Assembly: GCA_905215855.1 (NCBI GenBank)
Contig: CAJMRT010000017.1
Location: 1-37,552 of the forward strand
Length of the DNA: 37,552 nucleotides
Direction of reading: 5' to 3'
From: an uncultured bacterium
GTDB taxonomy: Bacteria > Bacillota > Clostridia > Oscillospirales > Acutalibacteraceae
Under the pieces are notes generated by a model that saw only the letters and a program-made list of their open reading frames with translations, was not told where the DNA came from and did not search any database. The position numbers and the translations under genes were made by a program. This document shows, piece by piece, positions 7,785 to 15,558 of the stretch (position 1 is the stretch's first letter; each line of letters begins with the position of its first letter).

Positions 7785-8138
7785 ATGTCGGATTTACAGG
7801 ATAAGCTCAATCAGATCTTGCAGAACCCCGAGGCAATGAAACAAGTGCAAAGTCTTGGGGCACAGCTTGGTCTGACGGGTGAGCAAAAACAACCGCCAAA
7901 GCCGAAACCGCCCGAAAATAACCTTATGTCAATGATTGGCGGTGACGACACGATCGGCACAATTGCCAAATTTGCACCGCTTTTAAGCTCGCTGAACAAC
8001 AGCGATGACACCACCCGACTGCTTGATTCGCTCAGACCGTTTCTTTCACATGAACGGCAGGAAAAGCTTGACAAAGCCGAAAAGATGCTGAAATTATTCC
8101 GCCTTATGCCGTTGCTGCGTGAAAACGGATTGTTCTGA
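7785..8138 (+). CDS. Unrecognised small protein with NPE motif and Pro-rich linker
   Basis: The function is not recognised. The 117-residue product starts with a helical ILQNPEAMKQ segment, loosely like the NPE signature of STI1-type repeats. A Lys/Pro linker follows (KQPPKPKPPENN), then a longer C-terminal helical region ending KLFRLMPLLRENGLF. The ATG at 7785 is chosen over an in-frame GTG at 7776 that would overlap the preceding gene. It is the middle of three tightly spaced genes. Confidence 0.75.
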   Translation: MSDLQDKLNQILQNPEAMKQVQSLGAQLGLTGEQKQPPKPKPPENNLMSMIGGDDTIGTIAKFAPLLSSLNNSDDTTRLLDSLRPFLSHERQEKLDKAEKMLKLFRLMPLLRENGLF

Positions 8139-8152
8139 CAGGAGGTGATTTT

Positions 8153-8437
8153 TTGCCGAGTTTTGAAGAGGAGGCTTTTAACCGTGCACAGCAGATGCAC
8201 CGAAAGCCGCAATTCAACCGTGAAGTCCCCAAAAGGGAAGCTCCGAAACAACCCGAAAAGCAGGAAGAGCCAAAGTCTGAAATACCCGAACCGCCCGTTG
8301 TGAAAAAGGATGACGGTCTTTTGAATCTGATGTTCAAAAACAAGGAGCAAAGCCTTATTCTTTTGCTTGTGATACTGCTTATGGAAGAAAACACCGATCC
8401 GTCAGTTCTGCTTGCACTGATGTATCTTCTGATGTGA
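8153..8437 (+). CDS. Unrecognised small protein with hydrophobic C-terminus, third of three
   Basis: The function is not recognised. The 94-residue product begins at a TTG with AGGAGGTG upstream. The first 55 residues are highly charged and Pro-rich. The last 30 are very hydrophobic and Leu-rich (SLILLLVILLMEEN, then VLLALMYLLM), with a charged break, suggesting a membrane-attached hairpin or an oligomerising tail. The stop codon directly abuts the stop of proA on the other strand, leaving no room for a terminator. Confidence 0.72.
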   Translation: MPSFEEEAFNRAQQMHRKPQFNREVPKREAPKQPEKQEEPKSEIPEPPVVKKDDGLLNLMFKNKEQSLILLLVILLMEENTDPSVLLALMYLLM

Positions 8438-9682
8438 TTATCGGATTTGTCCGTTTCCTCTGATGATATATTTTGAGCTTGTAAGCTCGTTAAGTCCCAT
8501 AGGTCCTCTTGCGTGGAGCTTCTGGGTTGAAATTCCGATTTCTGCACCGAGTCCAAATTCTCCGCCGTCGGTAAAGCGAGTTGATGCGTTTACATAAACC
8601 GCCGCAGAATCAATTCGTGCCGTGAACTCGTTTGCACTGTTGTAGTCGCTTGTCACGATACATTCGCTGTGACCTGTACTGTACTTCTGAATATGAGCAA
8701 TTGCGTCATCAAGGCTGTCAACAACCTTTACGGCAATGATGTAATCAAGAAATTCGACTCTATAATCTTCTTCCGTTGCAGGAACAACGCAGTCGCCGAG
8801 AATCTGTTTTGTTCTGTCACATCCTCTGATTTCAACATTCTTTTTATCAAGCTCTGCTTTGATTACAGGCAGAGCTTTTTCTGCGATATCCTTGTGTACA
8901 AGCAATGTTTCAAGCGCATTGCATACAGATGGGCGAGAGGTTTTGCCGTTGAAAACAATATTCTTCGCCATTTCAATATCTGCACTCTTGTCAACATAGA
9001 TATGGCAGTTACCCACGCCTGTTTCGATAACGGGAACTTTTGCATTTTCAACAACGCTTTTGATAAGTCCTGCACCGCCACGGGGAATGAGTACATCGAG
9101 ATAATCGGAAAGCTGCATAAGCTCTGTTGCGCTCTGTCTTGTTGTGTCCTCAACAAGTGCTACGCAGTCACGGGGAAATCCTGCCTTTTCGAGTGCGTCA
9201 CGCATAACCTTTGCGATTGCCATATTTGAATGAAAAGCCTCTTTACCGCCACGAAGAATTACGGCACTGCCTGCTTTAAGGCAAAGAGCCGCCGCATCGG
9301 AAGTTACATTAGGTCTTGCCTCAAAGATGATTCCGATAACACCCATCGGAACTGTTACCTTTTCAATTTGCAAGCCGTTTTTGAGGGTTCTGCCGTCAAG
9401 AACTCTGCCCACGGGATCGGGCAAAGCCGCAACCTGTCTTACACCGTCAGCCATACCGTTGATTCTCTCCTCTGACAATCTGAGCCTGTCAAGAAGTGAC
9501 GCCGTAAGGCCGCTTTTTTCGCCGTTCTCAAGGTCAATTTTGTTAGCCGCAAGAATTTCTTCGCAGTTTTCGCAGAGTGCGTCTGCAATTGCACCGAGGG
9601 CGATGTCCTTTTTTGAACCGGCTGTCATAAGAAATCTTGACGCATCTTTTGCCTTTGCACCCATTTGTTCAAGTGTAGTCAT
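8438..9682 (-). CDS. proA: Gamma-glutamyl phosphate reductase
   Basis: ProA reduces glutamate-5-phosphate to glutamate-5-semialdehyde with NADPH, the second step of proline synthesis. The 414-residue protein is of standard length and belongs to the aldehyde dehydrogenase superfamily. It has the family segments VPMGVIGIIFEARPNVT, the PRGGAGL motif, and a conserved cysteine in KTSRPSVCNALE. The ATG at 9682 is chosen because CGGAGG precedes it. A further in-frame ATG upstream (9703) would overlap proB. It lies 13 bases after proB, forming a proBA operon. Confidence 0.96.
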   Translation of the reverse strand: MTTLEQMGAKAKDASRFLMTAGSKKDIALGAIADALCENCEEILAANKIDLENGEKSGLTASLLDRLRLSEERINGMADGVRQVAALPDPVGRVLDGRTLKNGLQIEKVTVPMGVIGIIFEARPNVTSDAAALCLKAGSAVILRGGKEAFHSNMAIAKVMRDALEKAGFPRDCVALVEDTTRQSATELMQLSDYLDVLIPRGGAGLIKSVVENAKVPVIETGVGNCHIYVDKSADIEMAKNIVFNGKTSRPSVCNALETLLVHKDIAEKALPVIKAELDKKNVEIRGCDRTKQILGDCVVPATEEDYRVEFLDYIIAVKVVDSLDDAIAHIQKYSTGHSECIVTSDYNSANEFTARIDSAAVYVNASTRFTDGGEFGLGAEIGISTQKLHARGPMGLNELTSSKYIIRGNGQIR

Positions 9683-9695
9683 AATTTTCCTCCGA

Positions 9696-10481
9696 TTATT
9701 CAACAGGTAAAAATTTTGTTCCTATTTTATTTCCGTCAATTACTTCATAAAGATTTTCGGGATTTGAGCCGTTGATAACGCTGACCTCAACACCTCGTTT
9801 TGTGGCATAATCAGCCGCCTGAAGCTTTGTAATCATACCGCCTGTGCCACGGTTTGAGCCTGTGCCTGCCGCCATTTCAAAAATTTCAGCATTGATTTTT
9901 TCGATAATATCGAGCTTTTTGGCATTTGGATTTGTTCGTGGGTTTGAATCGTACAGACCGTCAATATCCGTAAGAATAATGAGCCTGTCTGCGGCAACAA
10001 GTCCTGCAACAATTGCGGAAAGCATATCGTTATCACCGAAATTGTTGCCCTCAAGTTCATCAATTGTAACTGTATCGTTTTCGTTGATTACAGGGATAAT
10101 GTTCATTTTGAGAAGTTCATCAATTGTGTTGATAACATTCTGCCTTTTCTGCTCTGTTTCAACAGCGTAACGCGTGAGAAGCAGCTGTGCAACGGAGTGG
10201 TTGTACTCGCCGAAAAGTTTGTCGTACATAAACATAAGCTCACACTGACCGATTGCGGCAAGAGCCTGTTTTTTCTTGGTTTCGGAAGGTCGCTTATCAA
10301 GTCCTGCCTTGCCCATTCCGACAGCAATAGCACCCGAAGAAACAAAGATAACCTGTTCCCCGCGGTTCTGCAAATCGGAAAGAACCTTGCAAAGCTGTTC
10401 AACTCTTCTGTAATTTATTTTTCCGTTTTCATAAGTCAGCGTTGAAGTACCAACCTTGATTACGGTACGCTTTTTCTCCAT
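9696..10481 (-). CDS. proB: Glutamate 5-kinase, short form without PUA domain
   Basis: ProB phosphorylates glutamate at the gamma carboxyl and is the feedback-controlled first step of proline synthesis. The product is a single amino acid kinase domain of about 261 residues, with VIKVGTSTLT at the N-terminus, the FVSSGAIAVG and ENDTVTIDE segments, and the nucleotide-binding GTGGMITKLQAA. The C-terminal PUA domain found in the E. coli enzyme is absent, as in some other Firmicutes. The start at 10481 is preferred on alignment. Another in-frame ATG at 10511 is possible, as neither has a strong ribosome binding site. It is the first gene of proBA. Confidence 0.93.
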   Translation of the reverse strand: MEKKRTVIKVGTSTLTYENGKINYRRVEQLCKVLSDLQNRGEQVIFVSSGAIAVGMGKAGLDKRPSETKKKQALAAIGQCELMFMYDKLFGEYNHSVAQLLLTRYAVETEQKRQNVINTIDELLKMNIIPVINENDTVTIDELEGNNFGDNDMLSAIVAGLVAADRLIILTDIDGLYDSNPRTNPNAKKLDIIEKINAEIFEMAAGTGSNRGTGGMITKLQAADYATKRGVEVSVINGSNPENLYEVIDGNKIGTKFLPVE

Positions 10482-10544
10482 AAAAACACCTGTTTCGTTG
10501 CGGATTTTCATTTTTGCACTTTTTCATTATGTACAATTAAGGTA

Positions 10545-10574
10545 ATTATAACATAATGTGTATGATAAATACAA
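10545..10574 (-). promoter_or_regulatory. SigA-type promoter of proBA
   Basis: On the minus strand there is -35 TTGTAT (10569-10574), an 18-base spacer, and -10 TATAAT (10545-10550) with TGT in front (extended -10). Confidence 0.6.
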
Positions 10575-10581
10575 CACTTTA

Positions 10582-10617
10582 CATAACAAAACCCCGAAGT
10601 TTTGGCACTTCGGGGTT
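10582..10617 (-). terminator. Terminator after metA
   Basis: A perfect 10-base-pair stem (arms 10590-10599 and 10608-10617) is followed on the minus strand by TTTTGTTATG. It lies 16 bases past the metA stop, just before the proB promoter. Confidence 0.85.
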
Positions 10618-10632
10618 GATTTTATATTTAAT

Positions 10633-11565
10633 TTAGTGAGGATATCTGTTGATAAGCTCACGGAGATCATACGGAGTTGCCTGATAAACGAAATAATTGA
10701 GCCAGTTTGTGTAGAGCAAGGTTGCGTTGCTTCTCCAAATCATCGGCGGAGTTTTTGACGCATCGTCATTCGGAAAATAGTTGTAGGGAACATTCGGATT
10801 GAGCCCCTTGTTTTTATCTCTGAAATATTCCTTGGCAAGGGTGTCACGGTCATACTCTGCGTGACCTGTAACAAACACCTGTCTGCCGTTTCGGCTGCAA
10901 ATTACGCATGAACCTGCAATCTCGGAAACAGCAAGTACTTCAAGCCCTCTGCACCTTTTCAACGCCTCTTCATCAATTCCCGTATGCCTTGAATGAGGGA
11001 TTGTGAATGTATCGTCAAAGCCTCTCATAAGCTCGTGATGCGGAACAAGCACCTTGTGGGTGTAAACTCCGCTGAGCTTTTCGGGCAAAAGGTGCTTTTT
11101 TATGCCGTAGTGATAATAAAGACCTGCCTGAGCGCCCCAGCAGATGTGGAATGTTGAGCATACATTATGCTTTGACCACTCCATAATTTCACAAAGCTCG
11201 CCCCAATAATCGACCTCTTCAAAGTCGAGCTGTTCAACAGGCGCACCCGTGATAATCATTCCGTCAAAGCTTTCGTTCTTCACCTGATTAAAGGTCTTGT
11301 AAAAGGTTGTCAGATGATGCGGAGAGGTATTTTTAGAGGTGTGTGATGCCATCTGCAAAAGCTCGATATCAACCTGCAGAGGACTGTTGCCGAGCAGCCT
11401 TAAAAGCTGGGTTTCGGTTTCGATTTTTGTCGGCATCAGATTCAGAATAAGAATTTTCAACGGACGGATATCCTGCCTGAGGGCAACCTCGTTAGGCATT
11501 ACGAAAATATTTTCCGATTCCAGCACCTTGATTGCCGGAAGATTACTTTGTACCTTGATTGGCAT
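10633..11565 (-). CDS. metAA: Homoserine O-acyltransferase (MetA fold), predicted acetyl-CoA specific
   Basis: The enzyme activates homoserine for methionine synthesis. The 310-residue protein is a full-length MetA. It has the catalytic cysteine C142 in HICWGAQAG and the H235/E237 pair in TGHAEYD. Residue 111 (in TGAPVE) is Glu. In characterised MetA enzymes Gly at this position favours succinyl-CoA and Glu favours acetyl-CoA, so the predicted product is O-acetylhomoserine. That is an inference from one residue. The start has AAGGTGGTG upstream. It follows the Fic gene by 31 bases and ends at a strong terminator. Confidence 0.93.
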   Translation of the reverse strand: MPIKVQSNLPAIKVLESENIFVMPNEVALRQDIRPLKILILNLMPTKIETETQLLRLLGNSPLQVDIELLQMASHTSKNTSPHHLTTFYKTFNQVKNESFDGMIITGAPVEQLDFEEVDYWGELCEIMEWSKHNVCSTFHICWGAQAGLYYHYGIKKHLLPEKLSGVYTHKVLVPHHELMRGFDDTFTIPHSRHTGIDEEALKRCRGLEVLAVSEIAGSCVICSRNGRQVFVTGHAEYDRDTLAKEYFRDKNKGLNPNVPYNYFPNDDASKTPPMIWRSNATLLYTNWLNYFVYQATPYDLRELINRYPH

Positions 11566-11596
11566 TTTCTCACCACCTTTTGTTTATCTTAAACTG

Positions 11597-12316
11597 TCAA
11601 TCTTCAAAATATTCATGAGGAACAGGCTTGTACTCACCTGTGTAATATTTTTTATATTTTTCTGTATTTTCTATTTGTTCAGGCTCAAATTCCGTATCAT
11701 CAATGGGTTCTTCACTTATTGCATCAGACAAAATTTTTTCAAGATGTTCATACTCCGAATTTTTACCAAAACTGCAAAGCACAAACGAATTTCTCACATA
11801 ACCTGCACACGATGCCATTAACTCATAATCAAAATAGTAACCGTAATATTCAACAAACAGAGCTAACATCATAACAACTGTGCGTGTGTTTCCCTCACGG
11901 AACGGATGTACCTGCCATATGCGTGGAAAAAGGTGTGCTGCTTTCAACACAAATTCATCGTGCGAAAAGGATTCCCACTTTTGTGAATTTATTTCTTTCC
12001 ATGCTTTTTCCAAATCGCTGTCAACAGTATCCCAATTTGAGTACCAAACACTCTTTCCTGCAAGCAAAGGCTCACGCTTTTTAATGTTTATATCTCTGTA
12101 CTGTCCTGCCCATTCGTAAACATCACCGAATATGGTTTTGTGTACATAACACATTCCCTTTGGTGAAAAATCCGAAAATCCGCTTGAATACAGTGTTGAC
12201 ATATTTGTACTCGCTATATTTGATTCTATTAAATCAAGCTTTTTCTCGTCTTTAACTCCAAATTTATTTTTTAAAACATTGCAATCATCATACAAATAAA
12301 TATCATATTTATTCAT
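11597..12316 (-). CDS. Fic-domain toxin, predicted AMP-transferase-like
   Basis: This is a Fic/DOC-family protein of 239 residues. Enzymes of this fold usually transfer AMP (or another phosphate-containing group) to a hydroxyl on target proteins. The Fic motif is HPFREGNTR at residues 137-145, with the catalytic His137. The motif departs from the standard HPFx(D/E)GNGRxxR: the second glycine is Thr144 and the last arginine position is Val148. A GDVYEWAGQYRD segment, normal in this family, precedes it. The gene overlaps the upstream antitoxin by 8 bases. It is visibly A+T-rich: the 60-base blocks from 11641, 12181 and 12241 hold 14, 19 and 13 G+C, against about 26 in metA, suggesting transfer. 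Confidence 0.9.
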   Translation of the reverse strand: MNKYDIYLYDDCNVLKNKFGVKDEKKLDLIESNIASTNMSTLYSSGFSDFSPKGMCYVHKTIFGDVYEWAGQYRDINIKKREPLLAGKSVWYSNWDTVDSDLEKAWKEINSQKWESFSHDEFVLKAAHLFPRIWQVHPFREGNTRTVVMMLALFVEYYGYYFDYELMASCAGYVRNSFVLCSFGKNSEYEHLEKILSDAISEEPIDDTEFEPEQIENTEKYKKYYTGEYKPVPHEYFED

Positions 12317-12497
12317 AACTCAACCTTTTGCAAAAAGAAATAACTTCGGTTTTCATCTGTTCACTCGTTAGCTCACCTTTGGCAAAACGAGCCTGAATAA
12401 GTTTTACCTCTTTGGAAACAGGAACACCCTCGATACTGTTTACGGCATTTGCAATTTTTACTGCACGCCTACGCTTTTTCAAATCAACCGACTGCAT
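12309..12497 (-). CDS. VbhA-like antitoxin of the Fic pair
   Basis: This is a small antitoxin, 62 residues from the chosen start, with the VbhA layout: a basic N-terminus (KKRRRAVKIANAVNSIEG), then ARFAKGELTSEQMKTEVI. VbhA-type proteins block the Fic ATP site with an inhibitory helix, (S/T)xxxE(G/N). Here the Glu-Gly is present (E23-G24) but the residue four before the Glu is Val19 rather than Ser or Thr. The ATG at 12497 is chosen over 12530 because CGGAGGTGA lies 5 bases upstream. It lies 40 bases after proS on the same strand. Confidence 0.82.
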   Translation of the reverse strand: MQSVDLKKRRRAVKIANAVNSIEGVPVSKEVKLIQARFAKGELTSEQMKTEVISFCKRLSYE

Positions 12498-12537
12498 TCC
12501 CGTCACCTCCGAAAATATTATTGACTTCATTTACAAA

Positions 12538-13977
12538 TTAATACTGCTTGCCCCAGAATACCATATGCTTTGCAGGCTTGCCGCAGCATACGCATACATC
12601 CGAGAGATGCTCCTCGTTGAATGGGATACATCTGCTCTTTACGCCGCCTGTAACTTCTTTGATTTTTTCTTCACAGGCTGTATCGCCGCACCACATAGCC
12701 TTGATAAAGCCGGGCTTGTTCTTGGCTGTGTCAACGAACTCATCAAATGTTGTTGCTGTGAATGTCTTTTCCTGTGTGTTTTTAAGAGCACGGTCATACA
12801 TATCGTTGTGGATTGTAACCATAAGGTTTTCAACAAACGGTACAAGCTCGTCAATTGAAACAAATGCCTTTTCACGGGTATCACGGCGAACAACTACGCA
12901 CTGATTCTTTTCGATATCCTTAGGACCGATTTCAACTCTTACAGGCACGCCCTTCATCTCGTACTCGGCAAACTTCCAGCCGGGAGCGTGGTCTGAAGAA
13001 TCAAGTTTTACTCTGAACTTTTCGGCAAGTGCCTTTCTAAGCTCCTCTGCCTTTTCAAGAACACCCTCTTTGTGCTGTGCAACAGGAATGAGTGCAACCT
13101 GAATAGGAGAAATCTTTGGCGGAAGAACAAGACCGTCATCATCAGAGTGAACCATAATGAGCGCACCGATCATTCTTGTAGAAACACCCCATGATGTCTG
13201 ATGCGGATAATGAAGCTTATTGTCCTTGCCTGTGTATGTGATGCCAAAGCTCTTTGCAAAGCCGTCGCCGAAGTAGTGTGATGTACCGCCCTGAAGAGCA
13301 ACACCGTTGTGCATCATCGGCTCGATTGTGTAGGTTTCTTCGGCACCTGCAAACTTTTCTTTTTCTGTCTTTCTGCCGATTACTGCCGGAATAGCAAGAG
13401 TTTCCTTGTAGAAATCAGAATAAACATGAAGCATTCTGAGCGTTTCTTCTCTTGCTTCTTCTTCGGTTTCATGCATTGTATGACCTTCCTGCCAGAGGAA
13501 TTCCGATGTACGAAGGAACGGACGGGTTGTCTTTTCCCATCTTACAACGCTGCACCACTGGTTGTAGAGCTTCGGAAGGTCACGGTATGTGTTGATAATC
13601 TTTTTGTAATGCTCGCAGAAAAGAGTTTCCGATGTAGGACGAACGCAAAGACGCTCCTGAAGCTTTTCCTGACCGCCTACAGTAACCCATGCACATTCGG
13701 GAGCAAAGCCCTCAACATGGTCTTTTTCTTTCTGTAAAAGACTTTCGGGAATAAACATAGGCATATAAACATTCTCATGACCAGTTTCTTTGAAACGGCG
13801 GTCAAGGTCAGCCTGAATATTTTCCCAGATAGCGTAGCCGTAGGGGCGGATAACCATACAACCCTTTACGCCCGAATAGTCAACGAGCTCAGCTTTTTTA
13901 ACGATGTCGGTGTACCACTTTGCAAAGTCCTCATCTCTACTTGTGATAGCTTCAACCATTTTTTTGTTGTTTGCCAT
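12538..13977 (-). CDS. proS: Prolyl-tRNA synthetase, archaeal/eukaryote-like form
   Basis: ProS charges tRNA-Pro with proline. The 479-residue enzyme is the short class II form without the editing insertion of the longer bacterial type. It begins with DFAKWYTDIVKKAELVDY and has RPTSETLFCEHY, a histidine-rich LQGGTSHYFGDGF segment, and a C-terminal zinc-binding region (CGDTACEEK...CVCCGK) ending in the Tyr characteristic of this type. GGAGGG is found upstream of the ATG. No T-box leader was seen in the 245 bases before it. The antitoxin/Fic pair and metA follow on the same strand. Confidence 0.96.
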   Translation of the reverse strand: MANNKKMVEAITSRDEDFAKWYTDIVKKAELVDYSGVKGCMVIRPYGYAIWENIQADLDRRFKETGHENVYMPMFIPESLLQKEKDHVEGFAPECAWVTVGGQEKLQERLCVRPTSETLFCEHYKKIINTYRDLPKLYNQWCSVVRWEKTTRPFLRTSEFLWQEGHTMHETEEEAREETLRMLHVYSDFYKETLAIPAVIGRKTEKEKFAGAEETYTIEPMMHNGVALQGGTSHYFGDGFAKSFGITYTGKDNKLHYPHQTSWGVSTRMIGALIMVHSDDDGLVLPPKISPIQVALIPVAQHKEGVLEKAEELRKALAEKFRVKLDSSDHAPGWKFAEYEMKGVPVRVEIGPKDIEKNQCVVVRRDTREKAFVSIDELVPFVENLMVTIHNDMYDRALKNTQEKTFTATTFDEFVDTAKNKPGFIKAMWCGDTACEEKIKEVTGGVKSRCIPFNEEHLSDVCVCCGKPAKHMVFWGKQY

Positions 13978-14093
13978 TATATTCCCTCCGTAAAATAAAA
14001 TTTTACTTATTTTTTAACATATTTTTTACATATTCAAAATGCCGAATACACGGCTGTCATAACATCTAGTCATAACATCATAACATTACCATT

Positions 14094-14161
14094 ATACACT
14101 AAATTTTTAAATTTTCAACCTTTTCAATATACACTAAATCTCTGAATTTTCAACCTTTTCG
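14094..14161. repeat. Two-copy 35-base tandem repeat
   Basis: A 33-base unit at 14094-14126 is repeated at 14129-14161 with four mismatches, giving a period of 35. The unit is A+T-rich and ends in CAACCTTTTC. It lies in the acpP-proS gap, downstream of the acpP terminator and upstream of proS. Confidence 0.75.
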
Positions 14162-14162
14162 A

Positions 14163-14193
14163 CAAAACAAAAAGAGGCCGCAAAACGACCTCT
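14163..14193 (-). terminator. Terminator after acpP
   Basis: An 8-base-pair stem (arms 14173-14180 and 14186-14193, one G-T pair) is followed on the minus strand by TTTTTGTTTTG. Confidence 0.85.
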
Positions 14194-14222
14194 CAAAAAA
14201 TGCGAAAAAATTAAAGATTTAA

Positions 14223-14450
14223 TTATGAATGAGCCTCAATGTAAGAAACGAGTGAGCCTACAGTCTTGATGTTTTCGATTTCCTCATCGGGAACTTCAAC
14301 CTCAAACTCGTCTTCGATTGACATAAGAAGGTCAACAACATCGAGTGAATCTGCGCCGAGATCTTCCTGAAGATCTGTGTCAGCAGTAATCTTATCCTCT
14401 TCAACATCAAACTGTTCAGCAAGAATTGCCTTAACTTTTTCTAATACCAT
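14223..14450 (-). CDS. acpP: Acyl carrier protein
   Basis: AcpP carries growing acyl chains as thioesters on 4'-phosphopantetheine during fatty acid synthesis. The 75-residue product is acidic, with the DSLDVVDL phosphopantetheine attachment motif (Ser in GADSLD) at mid-length, as in the family. The ATG at 14450 is chosen over 14486 because GGGAGG lies upstream and the length then matches. It is a single-gene unit with a near-consensus promoter and a terminator, and no fab gene is adjacent in the window. Confidence 0.95.
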   Translation of the reverse strand: MVLEKVKAILAEQFDVEEDKITADTDLQEDLGADSLDVVDLLMSIEDEFEVEVPDEEIENIKTVGSLVSYIEAHS

Positions 14451-14559
14451 TACTAATTCCTCCCGGTAAAAATATTGATTGTCCAAAGTAAATTATAGAC
14501 AAAAGCACTTGGTTTATGCTACAATGGTATGAAAGCAAACGGATTGCTCTACTTCCCTT

Positions 14560-14588
14560 ATATTATTGATTATTTACCCCTTTGTCAA
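14560..14588 (-). promoter_or_regulatory. Near-consensus SigA promoter of acpP
   Basis: On the minus strand there is a perfect -35 TTGACA (14583-14588), a 17-base spacer and -10 TAATAT (14560-14565). The predicted leader to the acpP ATG is about 100 bases. The remaining part of the acpP-aroE gap holds the plus-strand aroE leader. A weak aroE promoter (TTGAAA 14606-14611, TAAATA 14629-14634) is possible. Confidence 0.7.
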
Positions 14589-14694
14589 TATATATTTGAA
14601 ATTTTTTGAAAAATTTCTGATTTTTGCATAAATAATTTCTTTTAAGTTTATTTCTGCATAGCTAAAAATATGAACCTCGGAGGTATTTTTTATT

Positions 14695-15540
14695 ATGGAA
14701 ACCAAGAAATTTGCCGTAATCGGTCACCCAATCGGTCACACAATGTCACCGTTTATACACACAAGACTTTTTGAACTTCAGGGTGTCAAAGCCGAATATA
14801 CAAAGCTTGACATTGCTCCGGAAAATCTTGAATATGAATTTAAAAATACCCTTTCAAAGCTTGACGGATTTAACATTACAATTCCGCACAAGCAGGCTGT
14901 TATTCCGTTTCTTGACGAAATTGACGCAAAGGCCGAGATGTACGGCAGTGTGAACACGGTTTCAAACAAAAACGGCATTTCCAAGGGCTACACAACAGAT
15001 CCGGACGGATTTTTAAAGGCTCTTGATGCGGCAGGAATTATGCTTAACGGCAGAATCGTAATCATCGGTTGCGGCGGTGTTGCAAGAACAATGGCATACG
15101 AGGTTATTCTCAAAAAACAGCCCCTCCTCTTTGCCGTAAGAAAAGAGGATTTGAAAATTGCCGAGGCTTTATGCGATGAAATCAGAAAAACAGTTACAGG
15201 TTGCGATGTAAGCTTCTGCCTTATTGACGAACTTTCGGGCGACATTGATGTGCTTATCAACGCAACTCCCATAGGAATGTATCCTAAGATTGAAAATCAG
15301 CCTGTAAGCGACGGTGTAATAAACCGTTGTGCAAATGTATTTGACGCTGTTTACAATCCGCTTGAAACGATGCTTGTTAAAAAAGCAAGGGCAAACGGTG
15401 CAACAGCCGAAAGCGGAATGGCAATGCTCGTATGGCAGGCAGTTGTTTCTCACGAACATTGGGACGGCTCTGTTTATGACAAGGGCGACATTGCTCAGCT
15501 TTGTATCGACTCTGCAAAAGAGCTTGAAAAGAATTTCTGA
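14695..15540 (+). CDS. aroE: Shikimate dehydrogenase
   Basis: AroE reduces 3-dehydroshikimate to shikimate with NADPH. The 281-residue protein has the substrate-binding IGHPIGHTMSPFIH segment near the N-terminus, catalytic Lys in NITIPHKQAV, the Rossmann motif IIGCGGVARTMAYE and NATPIGM. CGGAGG precedes the ATG. It opens the aromatic amino acid block. The upstream leader is A+T-rich with no clear regulatory structure. Confidence 0.96.
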   Translation: METKKFAVIGHPIGHTMSPFIHTRLFELQGVKAEYTKLDIAPENLEYEFKNTLSKLDGFNITIPHKQAVIPFLDEIDAKAEMYGSVNTVSNKNGISKGYTTDPDGFLKALDAAGIMLNGRIVIIGCGGVARTMAYEVILKKQPLLFAVRKEDLKIAEALCDEIRKTVTGCDVSFCLIDELSGDIDVLINATPIGMYPKIENQPVSDGVINRCANVFDAVYNPLETMLVKKARANGATAESGMAMLVWQAVVSHEHWDGSVYDKGDIAQLCIDSAKELEKNF

Positions 15541-15558
15541 TGAACGGAGAAATTTAAG

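Noticed and set aside
13978..14222. Possible T-box riboswitch before proS
   Set aside because: No T-box core (TGGNACCGCG-like) or specifier structure was found on the minus strand. The region holds only the tandem repeat and a short GCCG/CGGC hairpin.
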